This document shows, in pieces, positions 1 through 8,715 of a DNA stretch of 64,000 nt. Under the pieces are notes generated by a model. That model did not search any database. It saw nothing but the letters and a program-made list of their open reading frames with translations, and had not been told where the DNA came from. The position numbers and the translations under genes are program-made. Position 1 is the first letter of the stretch. Every line of letters begins with the position of its first letter. The stretch comes from Streptomyces sp. LHD-70 (GTDB lineage: Bacteria > Actinomycetota > Actinomycetes > Streptomycetales > Streptomycetaceae). The stretch covers positions 558,001-622,000 of the forward strand of contig NZ_JAVIFW010000002.1 in NCBI RefSeq assembly GCF_031157275.1. The letters are read 5' to 3'.

Positions 1-518
1 CGTACGTCCTCGAACTCTGGGAGGACCTCGGCGGCCGTCTGCCCGATGTCCTGGTCGTGCCCGTCGGCAACGGCACCCTGCTCCTGGGCGCCGCGCTCGC
101 CCTGCGCGAGCTGCACTCCGCCGGGCAGATCGGGCGCTTCCCGGCGCTGTACGGGGTGCAGGCCGCGGCCGTCGCCCCGGTCGCGGCGGCCTGGGCGGAG
201 GGGGCCGCCGACCTGCCGCCGGAGCCGTACCCTTCGCGGCCCACGTACGCCGAGGGCATCGCCATCCCCCGGCCGCCGCGCGCCCGGCAGATCCTGGCCG
301 CGGTACGGCAGTTCGGCGGCGGCTTCCTCACGGTCCCGGACCCGGCGATCGCCTCCGCCCAGCGGGATCTCGCCGAGCGCGGCCTGTTCGTCGAGTCGAC
401 GGCCGCGGTGTGCTGGGCGGCGGTACGGGGCGGGCGCTTCGGGGAGCGGACGGTGGCGGTGCCGTTGTGTGGGGCGGGGGTGAAGTCGGGGTTGGTGCGG
501 GAGCCCAGGTGGGCGTGA
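1..518 (+). CDS. PLP-dependent enzyme, fold type II (C-terminal part, cut by left edge)
   Basis: This is the C-terminal ~171 codons of a pyridoxal-phosphate enzyme related to threonine synthase and cysteine/tryptophan synthase β subunits. The frame is open from base 3. The segment VPVGNGTLLLG, about 20 codons in, matches the glycine-rich loop that holds the PLP phosphate in this fold. The PLP-binding lysine must lie upstream of the window. ESTAAVCWAAV near the end is typical of the family's C-terminal part. The reaction cannot be told from this fragment. No cotranscribed partner is visible downstream, and repeats follow immediately. Confidence 0.8.
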   Translation, partial: YVLELWEDLGGRLPDVLVVPVGNGTLLLGAALALRELHSAGQIGRFPALYGVQAAAVAPVAAAWAEGAADLPPEPYPSRPTYAEGIAIPRPPRARQILAAVRQFGGGFLTVPDPAIASAQRDLAERGLFVESTAAVCWAAVRGGRFGERTVAVPLCGAGVKSGLVREPRWA

Positions 519-674
519 GGGTGCCGTCGACTCGGGCCCCGCCACGGGGGGCTCCGCCCCCGGACCCCGGCTCCTCAATCGCCGGAGGGGCTCCCTTTGC
601 CGTCGTTCGGCTGCCGCGCCGCCGTGGCTGGTCGCGCCCCGCGGCGGAGCCGCCGATGTCACAGCCCCGCGCCC
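519..674. repeat. Two dispersed intergenic repeat elements
   Basis: This is the non-coding gap between two convergent genes. Bases about 545-600 hold an element with the hairpin GGGGGC-TCC-GCCCCC (547-561) followed by a CTCCTCAA...GCCGGAG stretch; a near copy lies at 57,166-57,218. Bases about 602-674 hold a second element, GTCGTTCGGCTGCCGCGCC then GGCTGGTCGCG and a GCCCC tail, with a near copy at 24,615-24,668. The hairpin could act as a terminator for both flanking genes. Confidence 0.7.
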
Positions 675-3599
675 CTATCGGGGCAGCGCGTCCCGCAGCA
701 GCTCAGCCAGGTGCCGGGCCCGCCGGGACGACAGCTGATCGATCTGCGTACGGCAACTGAACCCGTCCGCCAACACCACCGCCTCATCCGGCGCCGCCCG
801 CAACGCAGGCAGCAGCGCCTGCTCTCCGACCTGCACCGACACGTCGTAATGCCCCCGCTCGAAGCCGAAGTTGCCCGCCAGGCCGCAGCAGCCGGAGTCG
901 AGGCGGCCGCTGTCGACGCCGACGCGGGCGAGGACCCGGTCGTCGGCGGCGCTGCCGAGCGTGGCGTGCTGGTGGCAGTGGGTCTGGGTGAGGGCCGTGG
1001 TGTCCAGGCGGGCGAACGGGGCGTCGGGGGCGCGCCGGTCCAGGAGCTCGGCGAACGTCAGGGTCTGCTCGGCGGCGCGCCGGGCCCGTTCATCCCCGGC
1101 GAGGAGTTCCGTACCGTCGCTGCGGAACAGGGACGTGCAGCTGGGCTCCAGGCCGACCAGGGGGATCCCGCGGCGCAGATACGGGTCGACGGCGTCGAGC
1201 GTGCGGCTCAACCGCCTGCGCGCGGCGTCGAGTTGGCCGGTGGTCAGCCAGGTGAGGCCGCAGCAGAGCCGGTCGGGAGGCAGGAGCACCTCGAAGCCCG
1301 CGCTCTCCAGGACCTCCACCGCTGCCCGTCCGACCTCGGGCGTGAAGAACTCCGTGAACGTGTCCGGCCAGAGCAGGACCTGCTGCCGTTCACCCTCCGA
1401 GGCAGGTGCGGGACGGGACTCGAACCAGCGGCGGAACCGCTGCGTCGCGAACAGCGGCACCGCGCGCTGCGGGGCGATCCCGCCCATCCGCTTGAGCAGG
1501 GCCGCCGCGGCCGGGTTCTGCGTCACCGCGTTGGCGAGGCGCGGCGCCTTCCCGGCCAGCCGGGCCCACAGCGGGAGCCGGCCCAGGGTGTAGTGCGTGA
1601 CGGGGCGCAGCCGGCCGCGGTAGTGCTGGTGCAGGAACTCCGCCTTGTACGTGGCCATGTCGACGCCGACCGGGCAGTCGCTCTTGCAGCCCTTGCAGGA
1701 CAGGCACAGGTCCAGGGACTGCCGTACCTCCTTCGAGCGCCAGCCGGCCGTGACCACGTCGCCCTGCACCATCTCGTAGAGGACGCGGGCGCGGCCGCGG
1801 GTGGAGTCCTTCTCGTCGCGCGTCGCGCGGTAGCTCGGGCACATCACGCCGCCGGACGACGTGCGGCACTTGGCGATGCCGACGCAGCGGCGCAGCGCGC
1901 GGCTCAGGTCGCCGTCGTCCTCGGCGAGGGCGAGGGTCGTGGTGAGCGGCAGTTGCGGCCGGTGCCCCGGCCGGATGCGGAGGCGTTCGTCGGCGGGGCG
2001 GGGGTGGACGAGGATGCCGGGGTTGAGCCGGTTCTCCGGGTCCCACACGTCCTTGAAGTCGGCGAACGCGGCCATCGCCTCGGGGCTGTAGACCAGCGGC
2101 AGGAACTCGGCGCGGGCCTGCCCGTCCCCGTGCTCCCCGGACAGCGTGCCGCCGTGCGAGGCGACGAGCCGGGCCGCGTCCGTCATGAACTGCCGGAACG
2201 TGCGCAGACCTTCCGGCGTCTCGTGGTCGAAGTCGATCCTGATGTGTACGCAGCCCTCGCCGAAGTGCCCGTACGGCGTGCCCTGCAGTCCGTGCCGGGC
2301 GAGCAGCGATTCCAGGTCCCGCAGATAGTCGCCGAGGTGCTCGACGGGGACGGCGGAGTCCTCCCAGCCGGGCCAGGCCTCCGAGCCGTCCGGGGCGCGG
2401 GTGGCGAGGCCCGAGCTGTCCTCGCGGATCCGCCAGAGCGCGGCCTGCTCGGCGGGGTCGGCGACGAGCCGGACGGCGATCGCGCCGGTGTCGCGGCGCA
2501 GGGCGGCCGCCAACTCCTCGTCGGAGTGGGGGTCTTGAGCGGCGATGTCGGAATCGGAGTACCCGAACTCGCAGAGCAGCCAGCCCCGGCCCTCCGGCAG
2601 GAGCTTCTCCGGTTCGGCGTCGGGAACGTTGCGGCGCAGGGCCGCCACCTGGTCGCCGCCGAGGCCCTCGCAGGCGATCGGGTGGTGCTCCAGGACGTGC
2701 CGGGCCGCGTCGCCCGCCGCGGGCAGGTCGGCGAAGCCCAGGGCGACGAGGGTGCGGCGGGCGGGCAGCGGGACGAGCCGGACGGTGGCGGCGAGGACGA
2801 CCGCGCAGGTGCCCTCCGTACCGACGAGGACGGCAGCCGGGTCGAAGCCGCGCTCGGGCAGCAGATGTTCCAGGCTGTAGCCGGACACCTGGCGAGGAAA
2901 GCGGCCGAACTCGGTGCGGAGCAGGGCGAGATGGGCGTCCCGCAGGTCCCGGAGCCGGGCGTGGATCTCGCCGCGCCGGCCGCCCGCCTCGATGACCCGC
3001 AGCAGCTCCTCCTCGCTGAGCTTCCGCAGGGTCATGCGGTGTCCGTCGTACGTCACCACGTCGAGCTCGACGACGTTGTCCGCCGTGCGGCCCCAGGCGA
3101 CGGAGTGGGTGCCGCAGGCGTTGTTGCCGATCATGCCGCCGACGGTGCAGCGGGCATGCGTCGACGGGTCGGGCCCGAACCGCAGGCCGTACGGGCGGAG
3201 CACCTGCTGCAGGTCGTCGAGGACCACGCCGGGCTCCACGCGCGCGGTGCGGACCTCGGGGTCGACGTCGAGCACGGCGCCGAGGTGGCGCGAGGTGTCG
3301 ACGACGACGCCGTCCCCGACCGCCTGCCCGGCGATCGAGGTGCCCGCGCCGCGCAGTGTGACGGCCATGCCGTACCGGTGGCAGACCGCGAGCGTGTCGA
3401 CCAGCTCGTCGGTGGAGCCGGGCAGCACCACGGCGGCCGGGACCTGCCGGTAGGTGGAGGCGTCCTGGGCGTACTCGGCGCGGCGGCGGGCCCCGAAGGC
3501 GACCTCGCCGCTCACGACGGCGGCCCGCAGGTCCCGTTCCAGCCGTGCCAGGGTGCGCCGTGCGGGGGTGTCGGTGCGCGGCTCGGCAGAGGTGGACAT
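675..3599 (-). CDS. FAD-linked oxidase fused to 4Fe-4S ferredoxin and CCG domains
   Basis: A 974-residue YdiJ-type flavoprotein that should oxidise a D-2-hydroxyacid (D-lactate or D-2-hydroxyglutarate are the usual substrates) and pass electrons to the respiratory chain. The N-terminal third is a PCMH-type FAD domain with RGAGTSIAG at residues 83-91 and the GGMIGNNACGTHS segment, followed by the FAD-oxidase C domain. Around residues 540-625 are two ferredoxin-like clusters, including CLSCKGCKSDCPVG. The C-terminal CCG domain shows DRLCCGLTW and SGCCGLAGNFG. GAGGAG precedes the ATG. It lies 58 bp after the aminotransferase at 3658-4932 and is probably cotranscribed with it. The substrate is inferred, not shown. 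Confidence 0.9.
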   Translation of the reverse strand: MSTSAEPRTDTPARRTLARLERDLRAAVVSGEVAFGARRRAEYAQDASTYRQVPAAVVLPGSTDELVDTLAVCHRYGMAVTLRGAGTSIAGQAVGDGVVVDTSRHLGAVLDVDPEVRTARVEPGVVLDDLQQVLRPYGLRFGPDPSTHARCTVGGMIGNNACGTHSVAWGRTADNVVELDVVTYDGHRMTLRKLSEEELLRVIEAGGRRGEIHARLRDLRDAHLALLRTEFGRFPRQVSGYSLEHLLPERGFDPAAVLVGTEGTCAVVLAATVRLVPLPARRTLVALGFADLPAAGDAARHVLEHHPIACEGLGGDQVAALRRNVPDAEPEKLLPEGRGWLLCEFGYSDSDIAAQDPHSDEELAAALRRDTGAIAVRLVADPAEQAALWRIREDSSGLATRAPDGSEAWPGWEDSAVPVEHLGDYLRDLESLLARHGLQGTPYGHFGEGCVHIRIDFDHETPEGLRTFRQFMTDAARLVASHGGTLSGEHGDGQARAEFLPLVYSPEAMAAFADFKDVWDPENRLNPGILVHPRPADERLRIRPGHRPQLPLTTTLALAEDDGDLSRALRRCVGIAKCRTSSGGVMCPSYRATRDEKDSTRGRARVLYEMVQGDVVTAGWRSKEVRQSLDLCLSCKGCKSDCPVGVDMATYKAEFLHQHYRGRLRPVTHYTLGRLPLWARLAGKAPRLANAVTQNPAAAALLKRMGGIAPQRAVPLFATQRFRRWFESRPAPASEGERQQVLLWPDTFTEFFTPEVGRAAVEVLESAGFEVLLPPDRLCCGLTWLTTGQLDAARRRLSRTLDAVDPYLRRGIPLVGLEPSCTSLFRSDGTELLAGDERARRAAEQTLTFAELLDRRAPDAPFARLDTTALTQTHCHQHATLGSAADDRVLARVGVDSGRLDSGCCGLAGNFGFERGHYDVSVQVGEQALLPALRAAPDEAVVLADGFSCRTQIDQLSSRRARHLAELLRDALPR

Positions 3600-3657
3600 G
3601 CGGGCTCAACTCCTCGGTGTACGGGGTGACTTGGCGGTGGGGTGGGTCAGTGCGGCC

Positions 3658-4932
3658 TCACCCGCCCAGGACCGCGTCCACGGACTCCGTCCACAGCCGC
3701 AGGCCCTCCGCGACCTCGCCCTCGTTCACGACGAGCGGCGGGATCATGCGGACCACCTGGCCCTGGGTGCCGCAGGTGAGCAGCAGCAGGCCGCGCTCCC
3801 CCGCCGCGGCGTGCACCTTCGCGGCGGTGGCGCCGTCCGGCTCGCCCTCGGCGTCGGTGAACTCGGTGCCCGCCATCAGGCCGAGCCCGCGCACGTCGCC
3901 GATGCCGGCGCGGCCCTCGCCCGCCGCGTGCCGCGCGGCGACCTCGCGCAGGCCCGAGAAGAGCTGGGCGCCGCGCGTGGCCGCGTTCTCGACGAGCTTC
4001 TCGTCCTGGATGACGTCGAGCGTGGCGATGGCGGCGGCGCACGCGACCGCGTTCCCGCCGTACGTACCGCCCTGCGAGCCCGGCCAGGCCTTCGCCATCA
4101 GCGCCTCCGGGGCGGCGATGGCCGACAGCGGGAAGCCGCTGGCCAGGCCCTTCGCGGTGACGACGATGTCGGGCCTGCCGCCGAAGTGGTCGTGGCCCCA
4201 GAACTTGCCGGTGCGGCCGAAGCCGGTCTGCACCTCGTCCAGGATCAGCAGGATGCCGTGCCGGTCGGCGCGCTCCCTGAGCCCCTGGAGGAAGGCGGTG
4301 TTGGCCGGTACGTACCCGCCCTCGCCGAGGACCGGTTCGACGATGAACGCGGCGGTGTCGGCGGGGGCCGTGACCGTGGCGAGCAGCTGGTCCAGCTCGC
4401 GCAGCGCGAAGCGGGTCGCGGTCTCCTCGTCCCAGCCGTAGTGGAAGGCGTTCGGGAACGGGGCGAGGGCGACGCCGGGCATCAGCGGGCCGTACCCGGA
4501 GCGGAACTTGGTGGCCGAGGTCGTCATCGAGGCGGCAGCCATCGTGCGCCCGTGGAAGCCGCCCTGGAAGGCGACGATGTTGGGCCGCCCTGTGGCCTGC
4601 TTGGCCAGGCGCATGGCCGCCTCGACGGCCTCGGAGCCGGAGTTGACGTAGAACAGCGAGTCGATCCCGGCGGGCAGGACCTCGCCGAGGCGCTCGGTCA
4701 GGGTCAGCAGCGGCTGGTGCAGGACCGTCGTGTACTGGCCGTGCACCAGCTTTCCGACCTGGTCCTGCGCGGCGGCGACCACGCGCGGGTGGCAGTGCCC
4801 GGTGCTGGTGACGCCGATCCCGGCGGTGAAGTCCAGGTGGGCGCGCCCGGATTCGTCGTAGAGGTGGACACCCTCGCCGCGTACGGCCAGGACCTGCGTT
4901 GCCTGCTTCAGGACGGGGGACAGTGCACTCAT
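3658..4932 (-). CDS. Class III aminotransferase (4-aminobutyrate aminotransferase-like)
   Basis: A 424-residue PLP-dependent ω-aminotransferase, predicted to move the terminal amino group of GABA or a similar ω-amino acid to a 2-oxoacid, giving a semialdehyde. NSGSEAVEAAMRLAK binds the cofactor phosphate, LILDEVQTGFGRTG carries the aspartate facing the PLP nitrogen, and VVTAKGLASGFPLSA carries the Schiff-base lysine. The length is normal for the family. It is divergent from the succinate-semialdehyde dehydrogenase-like gene at 5117; the operator at 5041-5056 lies between them. That pairing supports the GABA-type assignment, but acetylornithine or β-alanine type substrates are not excluded. 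Confidence 0.88.
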   Translation of the reverse strand: MSALSPVLKQATQVLAVRGEGVHLYDESGRAHLDFTAGIGVTSTGHCHPRVVAAAQDQVGKLVHGQYTTVLHQPLLTLTERLGEVLPAGIDSLFYVNSGSEAVEAAMRLAKQATGRPNIVAFQGGFHGRTMAAASMTTSATKFRSGYGPLMPGVALAPFPNAFHYGWDEETATRFALRELDQLLATVTAPADTAAFIVEPVLGEGGYVPANTAFLQGLRERADRHGILLILDEVQTGFGRTGKFWGHDHFGGRPDIVVTAKGLASGFPLSAIAAPEALMAKAWPGSQGGTYGGNAVACAAAIATLDVIQDEKLVENAATRGAQLFSGLREVAARHAAGEGRAGIGDVRGLGLMAGTEFTDAEGEPDGATAAKVHAAAGERGLLLLTCGTQGQVVRMIPPLVVNEGEVAEGLRLWTESVDAVLGG

Positions 4933-5040
4933 GGGACGTCTCCTCGGACGCTTACGGCACGGCTCTCGGTCACCCGAGGGACTTCCCGGGGCGTGCCCGG
5001 GGGCCTCTCGGGGCGTTCTCAGGACTGTCGATTCATCGTA

Positions 5041-5056
5041 GGATTGTCAACAACCT
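5041..5056. promoter_or_regulatory. Predicted GntR operator in divergent promoter (site 1)
   Basis: GGATTGTCAACAACCT sits between the divergent aminotransferase (start 4932) and aldehyde dehydrogenase (start 5117). It shares the core ATTGTCAACAA with the perfect palindrome at 9881-9896 and with the variant at 10,966-10,987. The TTGT-NN-ACAA layout resembles operators of FadR-type GntR regulators, and such a gene lies at 11,846. The link between site and regulator is inferred. Confidence 0.6.
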
Positions 5057-5116
5057 GCACGCATGCAAGCATGCCATTTCAGACGCTGTCCATAGGCGAG
5101 TTGAGCGGGAGTACGC

Positions 5117-6589
5117 GTGAGCACTTGGACGCAACACGAGCGGGCCGTCGTCGACGCCGTGCCGGACGGACTCTTCATCGGCGGGAGCTGGCGCCCGGCC
5201 GCCTCCGGGGCGCGGTTCCCGGTGGAGGACCCGGCCCTCGCCCGCGAGCTGCGCACCGTCGCGGACGCGGACGCGCAGGACGCCCGCGCGGCGGCCGAGG
5301 CGGCGGGCGCGGCGCAGGAGGCCTGGGCGGCGACGGCTCCGCGCGAGCGCGGCGAGATTCTGCGCAGGGCCTACGAACTGCTGCTTGAGCGCAAGGACGA
5401 CCTCGCGCTCCTGATGACCCTGGAGATGGGCAAGCCGCTGGCCGAGGCCAAGGGCGAGGTGGCGTACGCGGCGGAGTTCTTCCGCTGGTTCGCCGAGGAG
5501 GCCGTCCGGATCGACGGCGGGTTCCAGACCTCGCCCGACGGCAAGGACCGCTTCGTCGTGATGCGCCGCCCGGTGGGCCCGGTGCTGCTGATCACGCCGT
5601 GGAACTTCCCGCTCGCGATGGGTACGCGCAAGATCGGCCCGGCCGTCGCCGCGGGCTGCACGATGATCGTCAAGCCCGCCGAGCAGACCCCGCTGTCGCT
5701 GCTCGCGCTCGCCGGGATCCTGCGCGAGGCGGGCCTGCCGGACGGTGTGCTGAACGTCCTGACGACCAGCCGCCCGGGTGAGGTCGTCGAGCCGCTGCTT
5801 CGCGGCGGGATCATCCGGAAGCTGTCGTTCACGGGGTCGACGGCCGTCGGGCGGCTGCTGTTGGAGCAGTCGGCCGCGCAGGTCCTGCGGGTCTCCCTGG
5901 AGCTCGGCGGCAACGCCCCGTTCCTGGTCTTCGAGGACGCCGACCTGGACCGCGCGGTGGAGGGCGCCCTCGCCGCGAAGATGCGCAACATGGGCGAGGC
6001 CTGCACGGCCGCCAACCGCCTGTACGTCCACGAGAGCGTCGCCGGGGCCTTCGCCGAGCGCCTCGCCGCCCGGATGGGCGCCCTCACCGTGGGCCGCGGC
6101 ACCGAACCGGGCGTCGACGTCGGCCCGCTGATCGACGCGGACGGCCGCGGCAAGGTCGACGAGCTGGTCGAGGACGCGGTGGGGCGCGGTGCGAAGACCC
6201 TGGTCGGCGGCGAACATGCCCCGGGCGACGGGTACTTCTACCGGCCGACGGTCCTGACCGGCGTCCCCGCCGACGCGGCGATGCTGCACCAGGAGATCTT
6301 CGGGCCCGTGGCCCCGGTGCTCACGTTCACCGACGAGGACGAGGTGGTCGCCGCCGCCAACGACACCCCGTACGGACTGGTCAGCTATGTCTTCACGCAG
6401 AGCCTGGAGCGGGCGTTCCGGCTCGGCGAGCGCCTGGACACCGGCATGGTCGGGCTGAACAAGGGCGTGGTGTCCAACCCGGCGGCGCCGTTCGGCGGGG
6501 TCAAGCAGTCGGGCCTCGGCCGTGAGGGCGGCACCGTCGGTATCGACGAGTTCCTGGAGACCCGCTATCTCGCCATGCCGCTGAGCTGA
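5117..6589 (+). CDS. Succinate-semialdehyde dehydrogenase-like aldehyde dehydrogenase
   Basis: A 490-residue NAD(P)-dependent aldehyde dehydrogenase most like GabD, which oxidises succinate semialdehyde to succinate. The catalytic pair is Glu262 (in LELGGNAP) and Cys296 (in MGEACTAANR). TPWNFPLAMGTRKIGPA and KPAEQTPLS form the cofactor site, and EIFGPVAPV and PFGGVKQSGLGREGG lie in the usual C-terminal positions. The GTG start follows GGGAG by 5 bases. It is transcribed away from the class III aminotransferase, and together they would make a transaminase-dehydrogenase pair that feeds succinate into the TCA cycle. The DUF3830 gene follows 64 bp downstream. Confidence 0.88.
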   Translation: MSTWTQHERAVVDAVPDGLFIGGSWRPAASGARFPVEDPALARELRTVADADAQDARAAAEAAGAAQEAWAATAPRERGEILRRAYELLLERKDDLALLMTLEMGKPLAEAKGEVAYAAEFFRWFAEEAVRIDGGFQTSPDGKDRFVVMRRPVGPVLLITPWNFPLAMGTRKIGPAVAAGCTMIVKPAEQTPLSLLALAGILREAGLPDGVLNVLTTSRPGEVVEPLLRGGIIRKLSFTGSTAVGRLLLEQSAAQVLRVSLELGGNAPFLVFEDADLDRAVEGALAAKMRNMGEACTAANRLYVHESVAGAFAERLAARMGALTVGRGTEPGVDVGPLIDADGRGKVDELVEDAVGRGAKTLVGGEHAPGDGYFYRPTVLTGVPADAAMLHQEIFGPVAPVLTFTDEDEVVAAANDTPYGLVSYVFTQSLERAFRLGERLDTGMVGLNKGVVSNPAAPFGGVKQSGLGREGGTVGIDEFLETRYLAMPLS

Positions 6590-6653
6590 TCCCGAGCCCG
6601 GCCCCGCACGCCTGTCGGCCCGCCCGCACCCACCGCATCGGAGAGTCAAGCCC

Positions 6654-7172
6654 ATGGCCCGCCACATCGAGGTCTCGCTGCCCAAGCGCGGCGTCACCTG
6701 CACCGCCCTGCTCCTCGACGACAAGGCCCCGGTCACCTGCCAGGCCGTGTGGAACGCGCTGCCGCTCGGCGGCGACGTCTACCACGCGAAGTACGCCCGC
6801 AACGAGATCTACACCCTGGTCCCCCCGTTCGCCCCGCAGGAGCCCCCGCTGGAGAACCCGACGATCACCCCGATCCCGGGCGACCTCTGCTACTTCACGT
6901 TCACGGACACGCAGTTGAACACCTCCTCGTACGGGTACGAGGCGGCGGCCGAGCAGCAGGGCGGGCAGGCCGCGCACGCCGAGCGCAGCACGGTCGTCGA
7001 CCTCGCGCTGTTCTACGAGCGCAACAACCTCCTGATCAACGGCGACCAGGGCTGGGTGCCCGGCATCGTCTGGGGCACGATCGTCGACGGCCTCGACGAG
7101 ATGGCGGAGGCCTGCCAGGACCTGTGGCGGGCGGGCGCGCTCGGCGAGTCGCTGCAGTTCCGCAGGGCCTGA
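6654..7172 (+). CDS. DUF3830 family protein (cyclophilin-like)
   Basis: A 172-residue protein matching the DUF3830 pattern, a small family with a cyclophilin-like β-barrel and no settled function. The N-terminal part (AVWNALPLGGDVYHAKYARNE) resembles the TRAP/cyclophilin-like core. There is no signal peptide or membrane segment, so it is probably cytoplasmic. CGGAGAG lies about 9 bases before the ATG. It follows the dehydrogenase at 5117 and ends in a very strong hairpin, so the two form a two-gene transcript. Its company (amidase, racemase-fold proteins) suggests a role in handling an amide or amino-acid derivative; that is inference. Confidence 0.8.
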   Translation: MARHIEVSLPKRGVTCTALLLDDKAPVTCQAVWNALPLGGDVYHAKYARNEIYTLVPPFAPQEPPLENPTITPIPGDLCYFTFTDTQLNTSSYGYEAAAEQQGGQAAHAERSTVVDLALFYERNNLLINGDQGWVPGIVWGTIVDGLDEMAEACQDLWRAGALGESLQFRRA

Positions 7173-7173
7173 G

Positions 7174-7217
7174 CACAGGTGAAGGGGCGGGCCGTCCGGC
7201 CCGCCCCTTCACCTGTG
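7174..7217. terminator. Bidirectional hairpin terminator with 20-bp arms
   Basis: Bases 7174-7193 and 7198-7217 are perfectly complementary 20-base arms around the 4-base loop GTCC. The hairpin begins right after the DUF3830 stop codon and faces the convergent amidase that ends at 7264, so it probably ends transcription from both sides. There is no U-tract, as is usual in Streptomyces. Confidence 0.85.
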
Positions 7218-7263
7218 ATGTCTCACTGTGTCATCACTTCTCGGAGGGGACACGTCCCGGGGG

Positions 7264-8715
7264 TCAGCCCACCGGGTCCGTGCTCACCACGCCCTCCCGC
7301 AGCAGCTCCTGCTGCAGCAGATGCGCGGCCCTGAGCACCAACGCGTCCCCGTGCCGCGCCGCCACCAACTGCGCGCCCACCGGCAGCCCTTCGTCCGTCG
7401 TCCCGCACGGCACGCTGGCCGCGGGCTGCTGCGTCAGGTTGAACGGGTACGAGAACGGCGTCCACCCGGTCCACCGCGCCAGCCCGCTGCCCTCGGGGAA
7501 CTCCACGCCCGCCGCGAACGCCGTGCACGGAACGGCCGGCGTGAGCAGCAGGTCGTACGTCTCGTGGAAGGCGCCCATCAGGACGCCGAGCGCCATCCGG
7601 GTGTCCACCGCGCCCAGGTAGTCGAGCGCGCTCTTCTCCGCGCCCTCCGCGACGATCTCCTGAAGGCCCGGGTCGAGCCGCGCGCGCTGCTCGGGCCCGA
7701 GGTGCTCCACGACCTTCGCCGCGCCGGTGAACCACAGGGTGTGGTACGCCTCCACCGGGTCCTCGAACTCCGGTGCCGCCTCCAGGACTTCGGCCCCGAG
7801 ACCGGCGAGCAGCTTCGCCACCCGCGCCACCCGCGCGGCGATCTGCGGGTCGACCTCGGCGTCCGCGAGCGTCGGCGCGTAGGCGATGCGCAGGCCCGCG
7901 AGCGAGTCGGCCTCCAGGGCCGCGCGGAAGCTCCCCTCGGGCAGGGCGAGCCCGGACCAGTCGCGGCTGTCCGCCCCGCACACCACGTCCATCAGGAGCG
8001 CCGCGTCCGCGACGGTCCGCGTCATCGGGCCCGCGTGCGCGAGCGTCCCGAACGGGCTCGCGGGGAACAGCGGGATCCGCCCGTACGTCGGCTTCATGCC
8101 GAAGACGCCGCAGAACGCCGCCGGGATGCGCACCGAACCGCCGCCGTCCGTACCCACCGACAGCGGCCCCATCCCGGCCGCGACGGCCGCCGCGCTGCCG
8201 CCCGAGGAACCGCCCGAAGTCCGGCTCGGGTCCCAGGGGTTGCGGGTCACGCCGGTCAGCGGATTGTCGGTGACGCCCTTCCAGCCGAACTCCGGCGTCG
8301 TCGTCTTCCCCACGAACACCGCGCCCTGCTCCCGAAGGCGAGCCACGCACGGCGCGTCCGCGTCCCAGGCCTGCTCGGCGGCGATGCTGAGCGAACCGCG
8401 CAGCGTCGGCCAACCCCGGGTCAGGAACAGGTCCTTGATGGACGTGGGCACGCCGTCGACCAGTCCCTGCGGCTGCCCGCGCCGCCACCGCTCGGCGCTC
8501 TGCTCGGCCTGCGCGAGCGCCGCGTCCCGGTCGACCAGGCAGTACGCGTTGACCCGCGGGTCCACCTCCGCGATCCGGTCGAGCACCGCCTCCGTCGCGG
8601 TCACCGGGGACAGCTCACCGGACGCGTACCGGTCGATCAGCTCGGTCGCGGTGAGCGCCGCCGGTCCGGACAGCGAACCGCCGGGCACGCGGGCTTCTTC
8701 CTGCACGTTCGTCAT
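7264..8715 (-). CDS. Amidase, amidase-signature family
   Basis: A 483-residue serine amidase predicted to hydrolyse a carboxamide to acid and ammonia. The Ser-cisSer-Lys triad is visible: Lys in TSIKDLFLTRG, cis-Ser in SGGSSGGSAAAVAAG and the nucleophile Ser in VGTDGGGSVRIPA. C-terminal motifs such as LLTPAVPC are in place. The ATG overlaps the stop of the upstream hydroxyacid dehydrogenase (ATGA at 8712-8715), so translation of the two is coupled. It belongs to module A with the operator at 9881. The substrate is unknown, and a second, distinct amidase lies at 14,375. Confidence 0.88.
   Translation of the reverse strand: MTNVQEEARVPGGSLSGPAALTATELIDRYASGELSPVTATEAVLDRIAEVDPRVNAYCLVDRDAALAQAEQSAERWRRGQPQGLVDGVPTSIKDLFLTRGWPTLRGSLSIAAEQAWDADAPCVARLREQGAVFVGKTTTPEFGWKGVTDNPLTGVTRNPWDPSRTSGGSSGGSAAAVAAGMGPLSVGTDGGGSVRIPAAFCGVFGMKPTYGRIPLFPASPFGTLAHAGPMTRTVADAALLMDVVCGADSRDWSGLALPEGSFRAALEADSLAGLRIAYAPTLADAEVDPQIAARVARVAKLLAGLGAEVLEAAPEFEDPVEAYHTLWFTGAAKVVEHLGPEQRARLDPGLQEIVAEGAEKSALDYLGAVDTRMALGVLMGAFHETYDLLLTPAVPCTAFAAGVEFPEGSGLARWTGWTPFSYPFNLTQQPAASVPCGTTDEGLPVGAQLVAARHGDALVLRAAHLLQQELLREGVVSTDPVG

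Noticed and set aside
597..3629. 1010-codon open frame on the plus strand
   Set aside because: It lies opposite the FAD/Fe-S oxidase gene and has the Gly/Ala/Arg/Val-rich look of an antisense shadow in GC-rich DNA. No domain is recognisable.
5033..6736. 567-codon open frame on the minus strand
   Set aside because: It is antisense to the succinate-semialdehyde dehydrogenase-like gene, which has both catalytic residues in its own frame.
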